From: Deltaproteobacteria bacterium
Lineage (GTDB): Bacteria > Desulfobacterota > Syntrophia > Syntrophales > Smithellaceae
Length of the DNA: 31,152 nt
Reading direction: 5' to 3'
Assembly: GCA_009668925.1 (NCBI GenBank)
Contig: SBEK01000013.1
Coordinates: 1-31,152, forward strand
Numbering within the stretch: position 1 is the first letter of the stretch; each line of letters starts with the position of its first letter. Of this stretch, positions 7,452 through 16,600 are shown piece after piece. Both the position numbers and the translations under genes were made by a program. The notes below the pieces were generated by a model. The model saw only the letters and a list, made by a program, of their open reading frames with translations, was not told the origin of the DNA and did no database searches.

Positions 7452-7501
7452 AAATGCCGGAGTATCAGGTTCTTGTGCGCCACTCCAAGAGCATGGCATT
7501 T
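7452..7501 (+). other. Two-part inverted repeat between tlpA and pspC genes
   Basis: AAATGCC (7452-7458) pairs with GGCATTT (7495-7501), and inside it GGAGT (7459-7463) pairs with ACTCC (7482-7486). It begins 6 nt after the tlpA stop. No U-tract follows, so this may be a weak or factor-dependent terminator, or an mRNA-stabilising structure. Confidence 0.4.
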
Positions 7502-7533
7502 GAGAACTGACGCTTCGACAAGGAAAATTCACT

Positions 7534-7731
7534 ATGCAAAACGATTGGTTACATAACTTCACAAAGTCCGATACAGACCGCTGGATTGGCGGCGTTTGCG
7601 GTGGTTTGGGAGAGCATACACCTATTCCGTCATGGCTGTGGCGTCTGCTATTCACTTTGCTGGTTTTGTGTTTCGGAACAGGGGTGCTCATCTACATTCT
7701 GCTTTGGATTTTTGTCCCGCGCAAGTCTTAA
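7534..7731 (+). CDS. PspC-domain membrane peptide
   Basis: 65 residues. The PspC domain covers nearly the whole protein: KSDTDRWIGGVCGGLGEH (11-28) is the characteristic opening, followed by a single hydrophobic helix (about 35-60) ending in VPRKS. PspC proteins are small inner-membrane proteins; in enterobacteria PspC belongs to the phage-shock envelope-stress response. Stand-alone copies like this one occur in many bacteria without pspA, and no pspA, pspB or pspF is seen here, so a regulatory role cannot be assumed. AAGGAAAATTCACT precedes the ATG. The next gene starts 6 nt after the stop. The usual PspC D-G-V-C-G-G motif is fully recognisable, with G replacing D. Confidence 0.85.
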   Translation: MQNDWLHNFTKSDTDRWIGGVCGGLGEHTPIPSWLWRLLFTLLVLCFGTGVLIYILLWIFVPRKS

Positions 7732-7737
7732 GGCGGG

Positions 7738-8604
7738 GTGATCCGGACGGAAATGAGCGGTGCGGCCCCGCTGCGGCAAAAAGGCAAAAATTATCTGTTG
7801 AAGATCCGAGTGGAAAATCTGGCGCTAGATACGATCCGGCCAAAAGAAATCAGTCAATCCTATCCTTTGCTTTTCATTCACGGTGCGGGTGGAACAAGTC
7901 AGTGCTGGAAGAATTATCTTCCCTATTTTGCCGGCGAGGGTTGGGAAGTCTTTGCGATCAACCTGCGCGGTCATTTTCCGTCGGACCGGGAAGAGGCCCT
8001 GGCGCAGGTAACGTTGGAGGATTATCTGGCTGATGTGGAGCAAGTCATCAACCGTCTTGGTATCCGGAATTGCGCCGTCATCGGGCACAGCCTGGGGGGT
8101 TTGATCGCTCAGAAAACGGCTGAAAATATCGAGTCGATCCGAGCGCTCGTCACCCTGGCCAGCGCACCCCCCCTGGGGATTGCACTGGAGATGAATCATG
8201 ATCTCGCTTATTCCGGGACGGTCCTGAAAACGTTGTGGGGGATGATGAATATAAGGCCGGTCAAACCGACTTTCTTGATAGCCGAGCAGACTGTGCTCAA
8301 CAATATTTTTCCTGCTGAACGGCAGGCCGTTTTTAACATGTTCGTTGCCGAATCGTTGTTTGTCGGCTACCAGGTAGCCCAGGGGGTTCCGGTGGATCCG
8401 TCAAGAATAAAGTGCCCGAAGCTGGTCGTCGGCTGTCGGCAGGACATCATCGCGCCGGCTTCCCTGCAGGAGAGCCTGGCGGTTTTTCTCCGGGCTGATT
8501 ATATTGAATATCATCAGTTCGCGCATCTGCCGATGCTGGAGAATGGCTGGGAGACATCGGCAAAAGATATACAAAATTGGTTGAAATCGACAATTCGCGA
8601 ATAA
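7738..8604 (+). CDS. Alpha/beta-hydrolase fold protein
   Basis: 288 residues from GTG at 7738; an ATG at 7753 giving 283 residues is an equally possible start, and neither has a strong ribosome-binding site. The fold and triad are clear: oxyanion motif HGAGG (48-52), nucleophile elbow GHSLGG with Ser118, acid Asp236 (CRQDIIAP) and His263 (AHLPMLENGW). No signal peptide, so cytoplasmic. Specificity (esterase, thioesterase, haloperoxidase-like, C-C hydrolase) cannot be read from sequence. It follows the PspC gene by 6 nt and is probably cotranscribed with it. Confidence 0.85.
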   Translation: MIRTEMSGAAPLRQKGKNYLLKIRVENLALDTIRPKEISQSYPLLFIHGAGGTSQCWKNYLPYFAGEGWEVFAINLRGHFPSDREEALAQVTLEDYLADVEQVINRLGIRNCAVIGHSLGGLIAQKTAENIESIRALVTLASAPPLGIALEMNHDLAYSGTVLKTLWGMMNIRPVKPTFLIAEQTVLNNIFPAERQAVFNMFVAESLFVGYQVAQGVPVDPSRIKCPKLVVGCRQDIIAPASLQESLAVFLRADYIEYHQFAHLPMLENGWETSAKDIQNWLKSTIRE

Positions 8605-8776
8605 AGCTGAAGACTTTACACCTGCCGATACTGGCGGCAAAAGAATTGAATGAAGCGGTCACCTGATCGCCCGGAGATGACGCGATACCGGATAAGACCG
8701 GCCAAGCGGCGGAAAGCGGATGCGTCAGCCGGCAAAAGAGAGCAAAAATAAATTGACATATAGGAAAGGGTTGGCA

Positions 8777-9442
8777 ATGAAGTACCAGGATGATATTTAT
8801 GTTTATGAGTGGGCAAACTATTTCGACAACAACTGCAACAGTTACTACATCGGCGGCGGCGTTCAAGCGCTCATCGACCCCGGCCTGACGCGTTATCTGC
8901 CGGATTTGCTCAATCAGATGGCCAATGAAGGCATCAAGAAGAAGGACATCAAGTATGTGATCAACACGCATTCTCATCCCGATCACTTTCAGGGTTCGGA
9001 ACTGTTTGATCAGGAAAAAGTGAAGATCGCCCTGCACCGCAAGGAAATGGATTTTCTCAAGGGCGTCGGCGGAGAACTCTACGGGCTTTTCGGCATCACG
9101 GTTCCACAAATGCAGATTAATATGCAGTTGGAGGACGGCAAACTGGAACTGGGCGATCAGATTTTTAAAGTCATCTCGATTCCCGGGCACACGCCCGGCT
9201 CCATCGGGCTTTACTGGCCGGCAAAAAAAGCCCTCTTCTGCGGCGATGTCGTGTTTCAGCAAAATGTCGGACGAACGGATTTCCCGGGCGGCAACGGCTC
9301 TTTATTGAAGAAGAGCATCGTCACGCTGTCCGATCTGGAACTCGAAGTCCTTTTCCCCGGCCATATGGGCATCATCGAAGGTCACGACCAAATTCAGGAC
9401 AATTTTAACATCATCATTCAAAATATATTCCCCTATATTTAG
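8777..9442 (+). CDS. Metallo-beta-lactamase-fold hydrolase (glyoxalase II-like)
   Basis: 221 residues from ATG 8777, preceded by GGAAAGGG; an upstream in-frame ATG at 8720 would add 19 charged residues and is less likely. The metal site is complete: THSHPDH (His65, His67, Asp69, His70), PGHTPGS (His138), CGDVVF (Asp157) and PGHMG (His196). This is the hydroxyacylglutathione-hydrolase-like branch of the superfamily, which also contains persulfide dioxygenases, flavodiiron-related and quorum-quenching enzymes. The substrate is not predictable. Persulfide dioxygenase would be tempting beside a sulfur metabolism locus, but nothing specific to that enzyme is visible and it uses oxygen. The ettA gene follows after 32 nt. 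Confidence 0.83.
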   Translation: MKYQDDIYVYEWANYFDNNCNSYYIGGGVQALIDPGLTRYLPDLLNQMANEGIKKKDIKYVINTHSHPDHFQGSELFDQEKVKIALHRKEMDFLKGVGGELYGLFGITVPQMQINMQLEDGKLELGDQIFKVISIPGHTPGSIGLYWPAKKALFCGDVVFQQNVGRTDFPGGNGSLLKKSIVTLSDLELEVLFPGHMGIIEGHDQIQDNFNIIIQNIFPYI

Positions 9443-9474
9443 GGTCAGCGCATTACCGAAAGGATCAACGTTAC

Positions 9475-11160
9475 ATGGCCAATGAAGGAAACAAAGTTAT
9501 CTACTCCATGATCGGAGTCAGCAAGGTCTACGAAAAGAAACCGGTTCTCAAGGACATCTATTTGTCCTATTTCTACGGCGCGAAAATCGGCGTCATCGGT
9601 TTAAATGGCTCGGGCAAAAGCTCGCTTCTGAAAATTCTTGCGGGGGTGGATGATGAATTCCTGGGAAAGACCATCCTTTCTCCGGGCTACACGGTAGGCT
9701 ACCTGGAGCAAGAACCTCTTCTCGATGCCGACAAGACCGTCCGGCAGATCGTGGAACAGGGTGTTCAGTCGACGATGGACATCATTAACGAATACAATGC
9801 CGTCAACGAAAAATTCGCTGAAGAAATGTCCGATGAAGAGATGACCAAGCTTTGCGATCGCCAGGCTGCCCTGCAGGAAAAGATGGATGCGCAAGATGCC
9901 TGGGATATGGATTCACGTCTGGAAATGGCGATGGATGCGCTGCGCTGTCCGCCCGGGGACACGCCGATAAAAGTACTCTCCGGAGGCGAGAAACGCCGGG
10001 TAGCATTGTGCCGTCTGCTCTTGCAGAAACCCGATATTCTGCTCCTGGACGAACCGACCAACCACCTGGACGCCGAATCCGTCGCCTGGCTGGAGCACCA
10101 TCTGCAAAAATACGAAGGCACCATCATCGCGGTTACGCACGACCGCTACTTCCTGGACAACGTCGCCGGCTGGATTCTGGAACTGGACCGCGGCCAGGGA
10201 ATTCCCTGGCAGGGCAACTATTCCTCCTGGCTGGAACAAAAACAAAATCGTCTGAAGAACGAAGAAAAATCCGAAAGCGCCAGAATGAAGACACTGGAAC
10301 GAGAACTGGACTGGATCCGCATGTCGCCCAAGGGCCGTCATGCCAAGTCCAAGGCGCGTATCAAAGCATATGAGGAATTGCTGGGAAAAGATCTGGAGCG
10401 CGAATCCGGGACGCGGGAAATCTTTATCGCCCCGGGGCCCCGTCTGGGTGATCTGGTGATCGAGGCCCAAAACGTCAACAAAGGCTACGGTGAGAAATTG
10501 CTCGTCGAAGGCATGACCTTTTCTCTTCCTCCCGGCGGAATCATCGGCGTGATCGGCCCCAACGGGGCGGGAAAAACCACGCTGTTTCGCATGATCACCG
10601 GACAGGAAGCGCCGGATTCCGGAGCCATCCGCATCGGCGACACGGTGAAATTGGCTTATGTGGATCAAAGCCGCGATTCGCTCGATCCCGATAAAAATAT
10701 CTGGGAGATGATTTCCGACGGGCTGGATGTGATTGCCATCGGCAACCGGCAAATCAACTCCCGCGCCTACGTCTCGCGCTTCAATTTTTCCGGAACGGAT
10801 CAGCAAAAGAAAGTGGGAACGCTTTCCGGCGGCGAGCGCAACCGCGTTCACCTGGCGCGCATGCTCAAGGAAGGCGGCAACGTTTTGCTGCTCGATGAGC
10901 CGACCAACGACCTGGATGTGAACACGCTGCGTGCGCTGGAAGACTCCCTGGAAAGCTTCGCCGGATGCGTTGTCGTTATCAGCCACGACCGCTGGTTCTT
11001 GGACAGAATCTGCACGCATATCCTCGCTTTCGAAGGCGACAGCAAAGTTTTGTTCTTCGACGGGAATTATTCCGAATACGAAGAGGACCGCAAAAGCCGG
11101 CTGGGCGCAGCCGCCAGCCAACCGCACCGGATTAAATACCGGCAGCTAACCCGCCGGTAG
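9475..11160 (+). CDS. ettA: EttA, ABC-F energy-dependent translational throttle protein
   Basis: 561 residues with two ABC ATPase domains and no membrane segments. Domain 1: Walker A GLNGSGKSS (42-50), signature LSGGEKRR (168-175), Walker B LLLDEPTNHLD (189-199). Domain 2: Walker A GPNGAGKTT (361-369), signature LSGGERNR, Walker B LLLDEPTNDLD. The linker (about 240-320) carries the charged coiled-coil P-site-tRNA interaction region, including LERELDWIRMSPKGRHAKSKAR, characteristic of EttA. EttA binds the ribosomal E site and gates entry into elongation according to ADP/ATP ratio. Length and linker match EttA rather than Uup, YheS or YbiT. AAAGGA is about 11 nt before the ATG. Confidence 0.95.
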   Translation: MANEGNKVIYSMIGVSKVYEKKPVLKDIYLSYFYGAKIGVIGLNGSGKSSLLKILAGVDDEFLGKTILSPGYTVGYLEQEPLLDADKTVRQIVEQGVQSTMDIINEYNAVNEKFAEEMSDEEMTKLCDRQAALQEKMDAQDAWDMDSRLEMAMDALRCPPGDTPIKVLSGGEKRRVALCRLLLQKPDILLLDEPTNHLDAESVAWLEHHLQKYEGTIIAVTHDRYFLDNVAGWILELDRGQGIPWQGNYSSWLEQKQNRLKNEEKSESARMKTLERELDWIRMSPKGRHAKSKARIKAYEELLGKDLERESGTREIFIAPGPRLGDLVIEAQNVNKGYGEKLLVEGMTFSLPPGGIIGVIGPNGAGKTTLFRMITGQEAPDSGAIRIGDTVKLAYVDQSRDSLDPDKNIWEMISDGLDVIAIGNRQINSRAYVSRFNFSGTDQQKKVGTLSGGERNRVHLARMLKEGGNVLLLDEPTNDLDVNTLRALEDSLESFAGCVVVISHDRWFLDRICTHILAFEGDSKVLFFDGNYSEYEEDRKSRLGAAASQPHRIKYRQLTRR

Positions 11161-11227
11161 GGAACGGTTTGAAATCGCTACAGACCGCGCAACCCGCCCC
11201 CGACGGGCCGGGGTCGTCGGCATCCTC

Positions 11228-11247
11228 GGCGTATTTCCCCATACGCC
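11228..11247 (+). terminator. Possible terminator after ettA
   Basis: GGCGTAT (11228-11234) and ATACGCC (11241-11247) form a perfect 7-bp stem with a 6-nt loop, 67 nt after the ettA stop. A T-rich stretch follows from 11261, which is further than in a standard intrinsic terminator. Confidence 0.4.
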
Positions 11248-11253
11248 TCTCGT

Positions 11254-11553
11254 CTATGGGATTTTGATTTTTCTTTTTTCCGGATGGGGGCTGGGGCGAT
11301 AAAAGATGGCGATGTTGCCGATCAGGCCGACGAGTTCGCTTTTGGTGGCCCCGGCGATTTCTTCCGACATTTCTTTCTTCGCTTCCTTGAATTCCCCGAA
11401 TTTCACTTTGATCAGTTCGTGGTCGGCGAGGGCCAGATCGACGGAGCCGATCAACTGCTCGGTGACGCCTTTCGCACCGATGATGACGAGCGGTCTTAAG
11501 TGATGCGCCTGGCCGCGCAGATATTTCCGTTGAGTGCCTTTCAGGGGTTCCAT
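11254..11553 (-). CDS. yhbY: YhbY, CRS1-YhbY (CRM) domain RNA-binding protein
   Basis: 99 residues, all CRM domain. It opens with the typical LKGTQRKYLRGQAHHLRPLV (4-23) and has the KH-like GxxG loop GAKG (26-29). YhbY proteins bind pre-50S ribosomal particles and are thought to help ribosome assembly. AAGGA lies 7 nt before the ATG. The gene is convergent with ettA, another ribosome factor, and divergent from the amidase gene. A basic tail (PEKRKIKIP) ends the protein. Assignment is firm. Confidence 0.93.
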   Translation of the reverse strand: MEPLKGTQRKYLRGQAHHLRPLVIIGAKGVTEQLIGSVDLALADHELIKVKFGEFKEAKKEMSEEIAGATKSELVGLIGNIAIFYRPSPHPEKRKIKIP

Positions 11554-11686
11554 GAGTTTCCTTCACTTGATTAATTCGGGCTTCGTATAGCACAAATCAT
11601 CCAATTTGCGAAACCGATAAAATTTTATAGAAATGTTTTCCGAATAGTGCCATGATTCGTGAATCAACAGAAGGGAGCCTTTTGCC

Positions 11687-13210
11687 ATGAGAAAAAAGAT
11701 TTCTTCTTCCCCAGCCGCATCCCGCAGCAAATTTGATCCGAACTTCGGAACGGCGACCCAGGCCCTTAAAGCCATCAGAGCCGGCGCGATTTCATCCCGG
11801 GAATTGACCCGGCACGTTTTCACCCGTATTCATAAACACAATGAAAAAATCAACGCCTTCATCACGCTCAATGAAGAGCAGGCGCTCAGGCAGGCCCGCA
11901 GGGCGGATGCCGCACGCGCCGCGGGAAAAAGCTGGGGTCCTCTTCACGGTTTGCCGATCGTGATCAAGGATCAGTTTCGGACGGCCGGATTGCGCACGAC
12001 CTGCGGATTTCCGCAGCTGGCCGACTATGTCCCCGAAACAAACGCCGTGGCCGTGCAAAAGCTCCTGGATGCCGGGGCCATCATTCTGGGTAAGACCAAC
12101 ACGCCCATCGGCGCCGGCGATATTCAGACGTATAACAAGGTTGCGGGAACAACGAATAATCCCTGGGACTTAACCAGAACCTCCGGCGGCTCCACGGGCG
12201 GCGGTGCGGCGGCGCTGGCGGCCGGTTTTGGCTTCCTCGAACTGGGTGCGGACCTGGCCGGATCCATTCGCACGCCGTCCAACTTTTGCGGCGTCTGCGG
12301 CCACAAATCATCCCTCAATCTTGTTACCGCTCAGGGTGCGATTCCACCCCTGCCTTCGCTGATGCCGCCGGCCGTTAATCTGACCGGCCTGAACGATCTG
12401 GCCGTCGTCGGTCCGCTGGCCCGCTCGGCCGCGGATTTGAAACTAGCACTGGAAATTCTCGCCGGTCCCGCCCCGGAAGACGCCGCGGCTTATCGCCTTC
12501 GTCTCCCGAAGCCCCGCAAAACCAGATTGAAAGACTACAAGATCGGTTACGTGACGGATGATCCTTTCTGCCCGGTCACTTCAGAGATACGGGGCCTCAT
12601 GAATACCAGCCTCGCAGCATTGCGCAAAGAAGGGGTTCAGCTCAAAGAGGGGTGGCCCGCGGGCGTCTCCTTTGCCGATGGCTTTGAAACGTATTTCAAA
12701 CTGATGGCCGCCTACGTCTCGCAGTCTCCGCTGTTCACCGACGATTTCATCAATGCCATGAAAGGCCTCTACGGCAGGCCTTTCGGCGAGACGCAGCGCC
12801 AATACGTGGAAGGCCTGACGATTTCCCACAAAGATTGGGTCACGCTCGGTGTAAAGCGTCTTATGGCGCGGCGGGTCTGGCAGGATTATTTCAAGACCTT
12901 TGACGCTTTTCTGATGCCCGCCAACTGTGTTCCCGCCTTCATGCACGATCGGGGTCGTTTGATGTGGGGCAGGACCGTTGATTCTCCGGATGGTCCTCGT
13001 TATTATGTGGAAGCCTTTAAATGGATCTCCGTGGCCACGCTCGCCGGCTGCCCCGCAACCGTTATTCCGGTGGGCCAGACCAAAGCCAACCTGCCGGTTG
13101 GCCTTCAGGTTATGGGACCGTACCTGGAAGACGGCACGTCGCTTGATTTGGCGATGAAGATGGAAAAGATTCTGGGCGGCTTTACGCCTCCGCCGGGATT
13201 TGATGACTGA
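11687..13210 (+). CDS. Amidase-signature family hydrolase
   Basis: 507 residues. The Ser-cisSer-Lys triad is complete: Lys94 (GLPIVIKDQF), Ser169 (SGGSTGG) and Ser193 (GADLAGSIRTPS). The spacing of 75 and 24 residues is the same as in the well-studied fatty acid amide hydrolase. The second serine of the usual GGSSGG is Thr here, as in many family members. It could hydrolyse simple amides or act on a specific substrate; it is unlikely to be GatA, because gatB/gatC are absent and the C-terminal half differs from what I expect of GatA. No signal peptide, although the first 15 residues are basic and disordered. GAAGGGAG lies 9 nt before the ATG. A zinc-ribbon gene follows after 11 nt. Confidence 0.88.
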   Translation: MRKKISSSPAASRSKFDPNFGTATQALKAIRAGAISSRELTRHVFTRIHKHNEKINAFITLNEEQALRQARRADAARAAGKSWGPLHGLPIVIKDQFRTAGLRTTCGFPQLADYVPETNAVAVQKLLDAGAIILGKTNTPIGAGDIQTYNKVAGTTNNPWDLTRTSGGSTGGGAAALAAGFGFLELGADLAGSIRTPSNFCGVCGHKSSLNLVTAQGAIPPLPSLMPPAVNLTGLNDLAVVGPLARSAADLKLALEILAGPAPEDAAAYRLRLPKPRKTRLKDYKIGYVTDDPFCPVTSEIRGLMNTSLAALRKEGVQLKEGWPAGVSFADGFETYFKLMAAYVSQSPLFTDDFINAMKGLYGRPFGETQRQYVEGLTISHKDWVTLGVKRLMARRVWQDYFKTFDAFLMPANCVPAFMHDRGRLMWGRTVDSPDGPRYYVEAFKWISVATLAGCPATVIPVGQTKANLPVGLQVMGPYLEDGTSLDLAMKMEKILGGFTPPPGFDD

Positions 13211-13221
13211 AGAGGTTAGAG

Positions 13222-13542
13222 ATGTTTTGCCCGAAATGCGGAGCTGAATACCGGGAAGGATTTACGCATTGCGCTGATTGCAGTGTTGATCTGGTCAGCG
13301 ATGAGCCCAAGGCAAATGAAGATCACCTGCAGTATGTCGCAATGGTCGAAGTCTTCTCCACGTATAATCCCGGCGATATAGCAAGCATAAAGTCCATTCT
13401 CGACGGTGAAGATATCCACTATTATTTTCAGGGTGAGAACACAAACATCATGGTCGGAGGCGGGGCCTATGCCCGCCTGCTGGTACAATCCGATCAGGTC
13501 GATCGGGTTAAAGACATTCTGCAAGAATTGGAATTTCTATAA
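13222..13542 (+). CDS. Zinc-ribbon / DUF2007 small protein
   Basis: 106 residues. An N-terminal zinc ribbon (Cys3-x2-Cys6 and Cys17-x2-Cys20) is followed by a domain at about 38-104 resembling DUF2007, a ferredoxin-like fold sometimes described as a putative signal-transducing domain: VEVFSTYNPGDIASIKSILDGEDI and a C-terminal DRVKDILQEL helix. GAGG lies 7 nt before the ATG. It probably shares a transcript with the amidase 11 nt upstream. Function unknown. Its stop codon overlaps the A-run that forms the U-tract of the opposing carB terminator. Confidence 0.8.
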   Translation: MFCPKCGAEYREGFTHCADCSVDLVSDEPKANEDHLQYVAMVEVFSTYNPGDIASIKSILDGEDIHYYFQGENTNIMVGGGAYARLLVQSDQVDRVKDILQELEFL

Positions 13543-13591
13543 AAAAGGGAACGGTCCTTCAGTCCGGCGCATACCGGATAGGGCCGTTCCC
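13541..13591 (-). terminator. Intrinsic terminator of carB
   Basis: GGGAACGGTCC (13547-13557) and GGGCCGTTCCC (13581-13591) pair over 11 positions with one G-U, and an inner TCCGG/CCGGA stem completes a long hairpin. On the minus strand it is followed by TTTTTT (13546-13541), so it terminates carB, 44 nt past its stop. On the plus strand the downstream sequence is not T-rich. Confidence 0.85.
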
Positions 13592-13634
13592 TACAAACTT
13601 TACCTAATAGTCTAAACGCCTACAGCCTTATAGC

Positions 13635-16600
13635 CTATTTAATCTCCGCGTGGTAGCTTTGCAGCGACTTCGCGCGGCCGTGGCCTTGACGGAAAGCAGC
13701 AATTCCTTTGACCGCGGCCACCGCGGCGGCAACCGTTGTGATGTACGGAATCTTGTATTTGATGGCCGCCTTGCGGATGTAAGAATCGTCATATTTGCTG
13801 AGGCGCCCCGCCGGCGTGTTGATCACCAGTTGGATCTCGCCGTTTTTGATCGCATCGACGATATTGGGCCGGCCTTCATGCATCTTCAAAATCCGTTCCG
13901 AAACGATGCCGTGATCGGCAAAAAATTTGTGTGTGCCTTCAGACGCTTTGATCTTGAACCCGATCTGGGCAAAAGCGCGGGCAACTTCCAGAATACCGCC
14001 TTTATCCTTCTCTTCCACCGTGATGAGCACCGTGCCTTCCGCAGGCAGGCTCTGTCCGGTGGCCTCCTGAGACTTGTAATAGGCCAGGCCAAAGGAATCA
14101 GCGAGCCCCAGAACTTCCCCGGTAGACCGCATTTCGGGGCCCAGAATCGGATCCACTTCCTGGTACATATTGAAAGGGAAGACGGCTTCCTTGACGCCGA
14201 AATGGCGGAAGCTGCCATGCCTCAGATTCAGGTCTTTAAGCTTTTTACCCAGCATGACCTGCGTGGCGAGCCTCGCCATGGAAATATTACAGACCTTCGA
14301 AACAAGCGGCACCGTACGCGAAGCGCGGGGATTGGCCTCCAGAATATAGACGATATTGTTGGCAATGGCATACTGGATGTTCATCAAACCGACGACGCCG
14401 AATTCCACGGCGATTTTTTTCGTATACTCGTTGATGGTATCGATATGACGCGCCGAAATGCTGATGGGCGGAATCACGCAGGCGGAATCCCCGGAATGGA
14501 TGCCCGCCAGTTCGATATGTTCCATGACGGCCGGGACAAAAGCATCCGTGCCGTCCGAAATGGCGTCGGCCTCGGCCTCAATGGCGTTTTCCAGAAACTT
14601 GTCGATCAGAATCGGCCGCTCCGGCGTCACATCAACGGCCGCATTTACATAGCGTCGGAGCATCTCTTCATCATGGACCACCTCCATGCCTCGCCCGCCC
14701 AATACATAGGACGGACGCACCATCAGCGGATAGCCGATGCCGGAGGCGATCTTGAGGGCCTGTTCCATATTGCTCGCCATACCGGATTTCGGCATGGGAA
14801 TGTCGAGCTTTTCCATCATTTTGCGGAAACGGTCGCGATCTTCGGCCAGATCAATCGTCTCGGTCGAGGTACCGATGATTTTAACGCCGGATTTGGCCAG
14901 ATCCGCCGCGATGTTGAGCGGGGTCTGCCCGCCGAATTGCACGATCACACCCTCCGGTTTCTCCTTTTCGTAGATGCTCAAAACGTCTTCCACCGTCAAC
15001 GGCTCGAAATACAATTTGTTGGATGTATCGTAATCTGTGGAAACCGTTTCCGGGTTACAGTTGACCATGATCGACTCGATGCCCTCGTCGCGGAGGGCGA
15101 AAGCCGCATGAACGCAGCAGTAGTCAAACTCAATTCCCTGCCCGATGCGGTTCGGTCCGCCGCCCAGCACCATGATCTTCCGGTTTTTGGTTGTGCCGAC
15201 TGAATCCTTCGCGTTGTAAGTGGAATAATAGTAAGCCGCGTCTTCGACGCCGCTCACCGGAACGGCATCCCAGGCCTCGCCAAGTCCCGCGGCCAGCCGC
15301 TGTTTGCGGATGTCTTCTTCCTTCTTGTTCAGAATCTGAGCGAGGTAGCGATCCGAGAAGCCGTCCCTTTTGGCCTGGATCAGCAGATCGTCCGGCAGTT
15401 TCTTGCCTTTGCACGCCAGGATTTTTTCTTCAAGCTGCACGAGTTCCTTCATTTGTTCGATGAACCATTTCTTGATGAAGGTTTTGGCGTGCAACACATC
15501 CACAGCTGCACCCTTGCGCAAGGCTTCATACATGATGAATTGCCTTTCGCTGGACGGTTCGCCGAGCATTTCCATTAGTTCGTCGAGCGTTCGGGAATTG
15601 AAGTCCTTGACGAACCCCAGGCCATAGCGTTTCTTCTCCAGCGAGCGGATGGCTTTCTGAAAAGCCTCCTTGTAAGTCTTGCCGATGCTCATCACTTCAC
15701 CCACGGCGCGCATCTGCGTACCGAGCTTATCCACCGCGCCCGGGAATTTTTCAAAATCCCAGCGGGAAAATTTTACAACAACGTAGTCGCCCGAGGGTGT
15801 GTACTTTTCCAGCGATCCGTCCCGCCAATAAGGAATTTCGTCCATGGTGACGCCGGAAGCCAGCGTTGATGAGATGAGGGCAATCGGAAAACCCGTGGCT
15901 TTGGAAGCCAGAGCCGATGAACGCGACGTACGCGGGTTGATTTCAATAACGACCACGCGGTCGGTTTTCGGATCATGGGCAAACTGGACATTGGTTCCAC
16001 CGATCACTTGAATGGCTTCGACGATGTCGTAAGAATATTTCTGCAGGCGCTGCTGCAGTTCTTTGGAAATCGTCAACATCGGAGCAGTACAATAGGAGTC
16101 ACCCGTATGCACGCCCATGGCATCCACATTTTCAATGAAGCAGACAGTGATCATCTGGTTCTTGGCGTCGCGAACAACCTCCAGTTCGAGCTCTTCCCAG
16201 CCGATGACCGATTCTTCAATGAGGATCTGACCGATCAGGCTTGCGGAGATGCCCCGGCTGGCGATAACGCGGAGTTCTTCCAGATTATAGACGATACCGC
16301 CGCCGGTGCCGCCCATGGTGTAGGCCGGCCGAATAACCACCGGATACCCCATGTCGGCGGCTATTCTTTCCGCTTCTTCCACCGATATAGCCGGTGAACT
16401 TTTCGGCATATCGATGCCGAGTTTTTTCATGGTTTCCTTAAACGCGATGCGATCTTCGCCGCGTTCAATGGCATCAACCTGCACGCCGATCACCTCCACG
16501 CCATGTTTGTCCAGAACACCTTTGCGATGGAGCTCCGACGTCAGGTTGAGACCGGTCTGGCCGCCCAGGTTGGGCAAAATCGCGTCGGGTTTTTCGTTCT

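Noticed and set aside
8777..9442. Naming the metallo-beta-lactamase-fold enzyme a persulfide dioxygenase
   Set aside because: Only general superfamily metal ligands are visible, and an oxygen-using enzyme is not supported by the anaerobic context.
9913..11127. Long minus-strand open frame of 404 codons opposite ettA
   Set aside because: Mirror of the ettA coding sequence; ettA motifs are complete in the plus strand and the reverse product is not protein-like.
13650..15203. Long plus-strand open frame of 517 codons opposite carB
   Set aside because: It is antisense to a clearly conserved carB region, the translation has no family-like motifs, and long antisense frames are common in GC-rich coding DNA.
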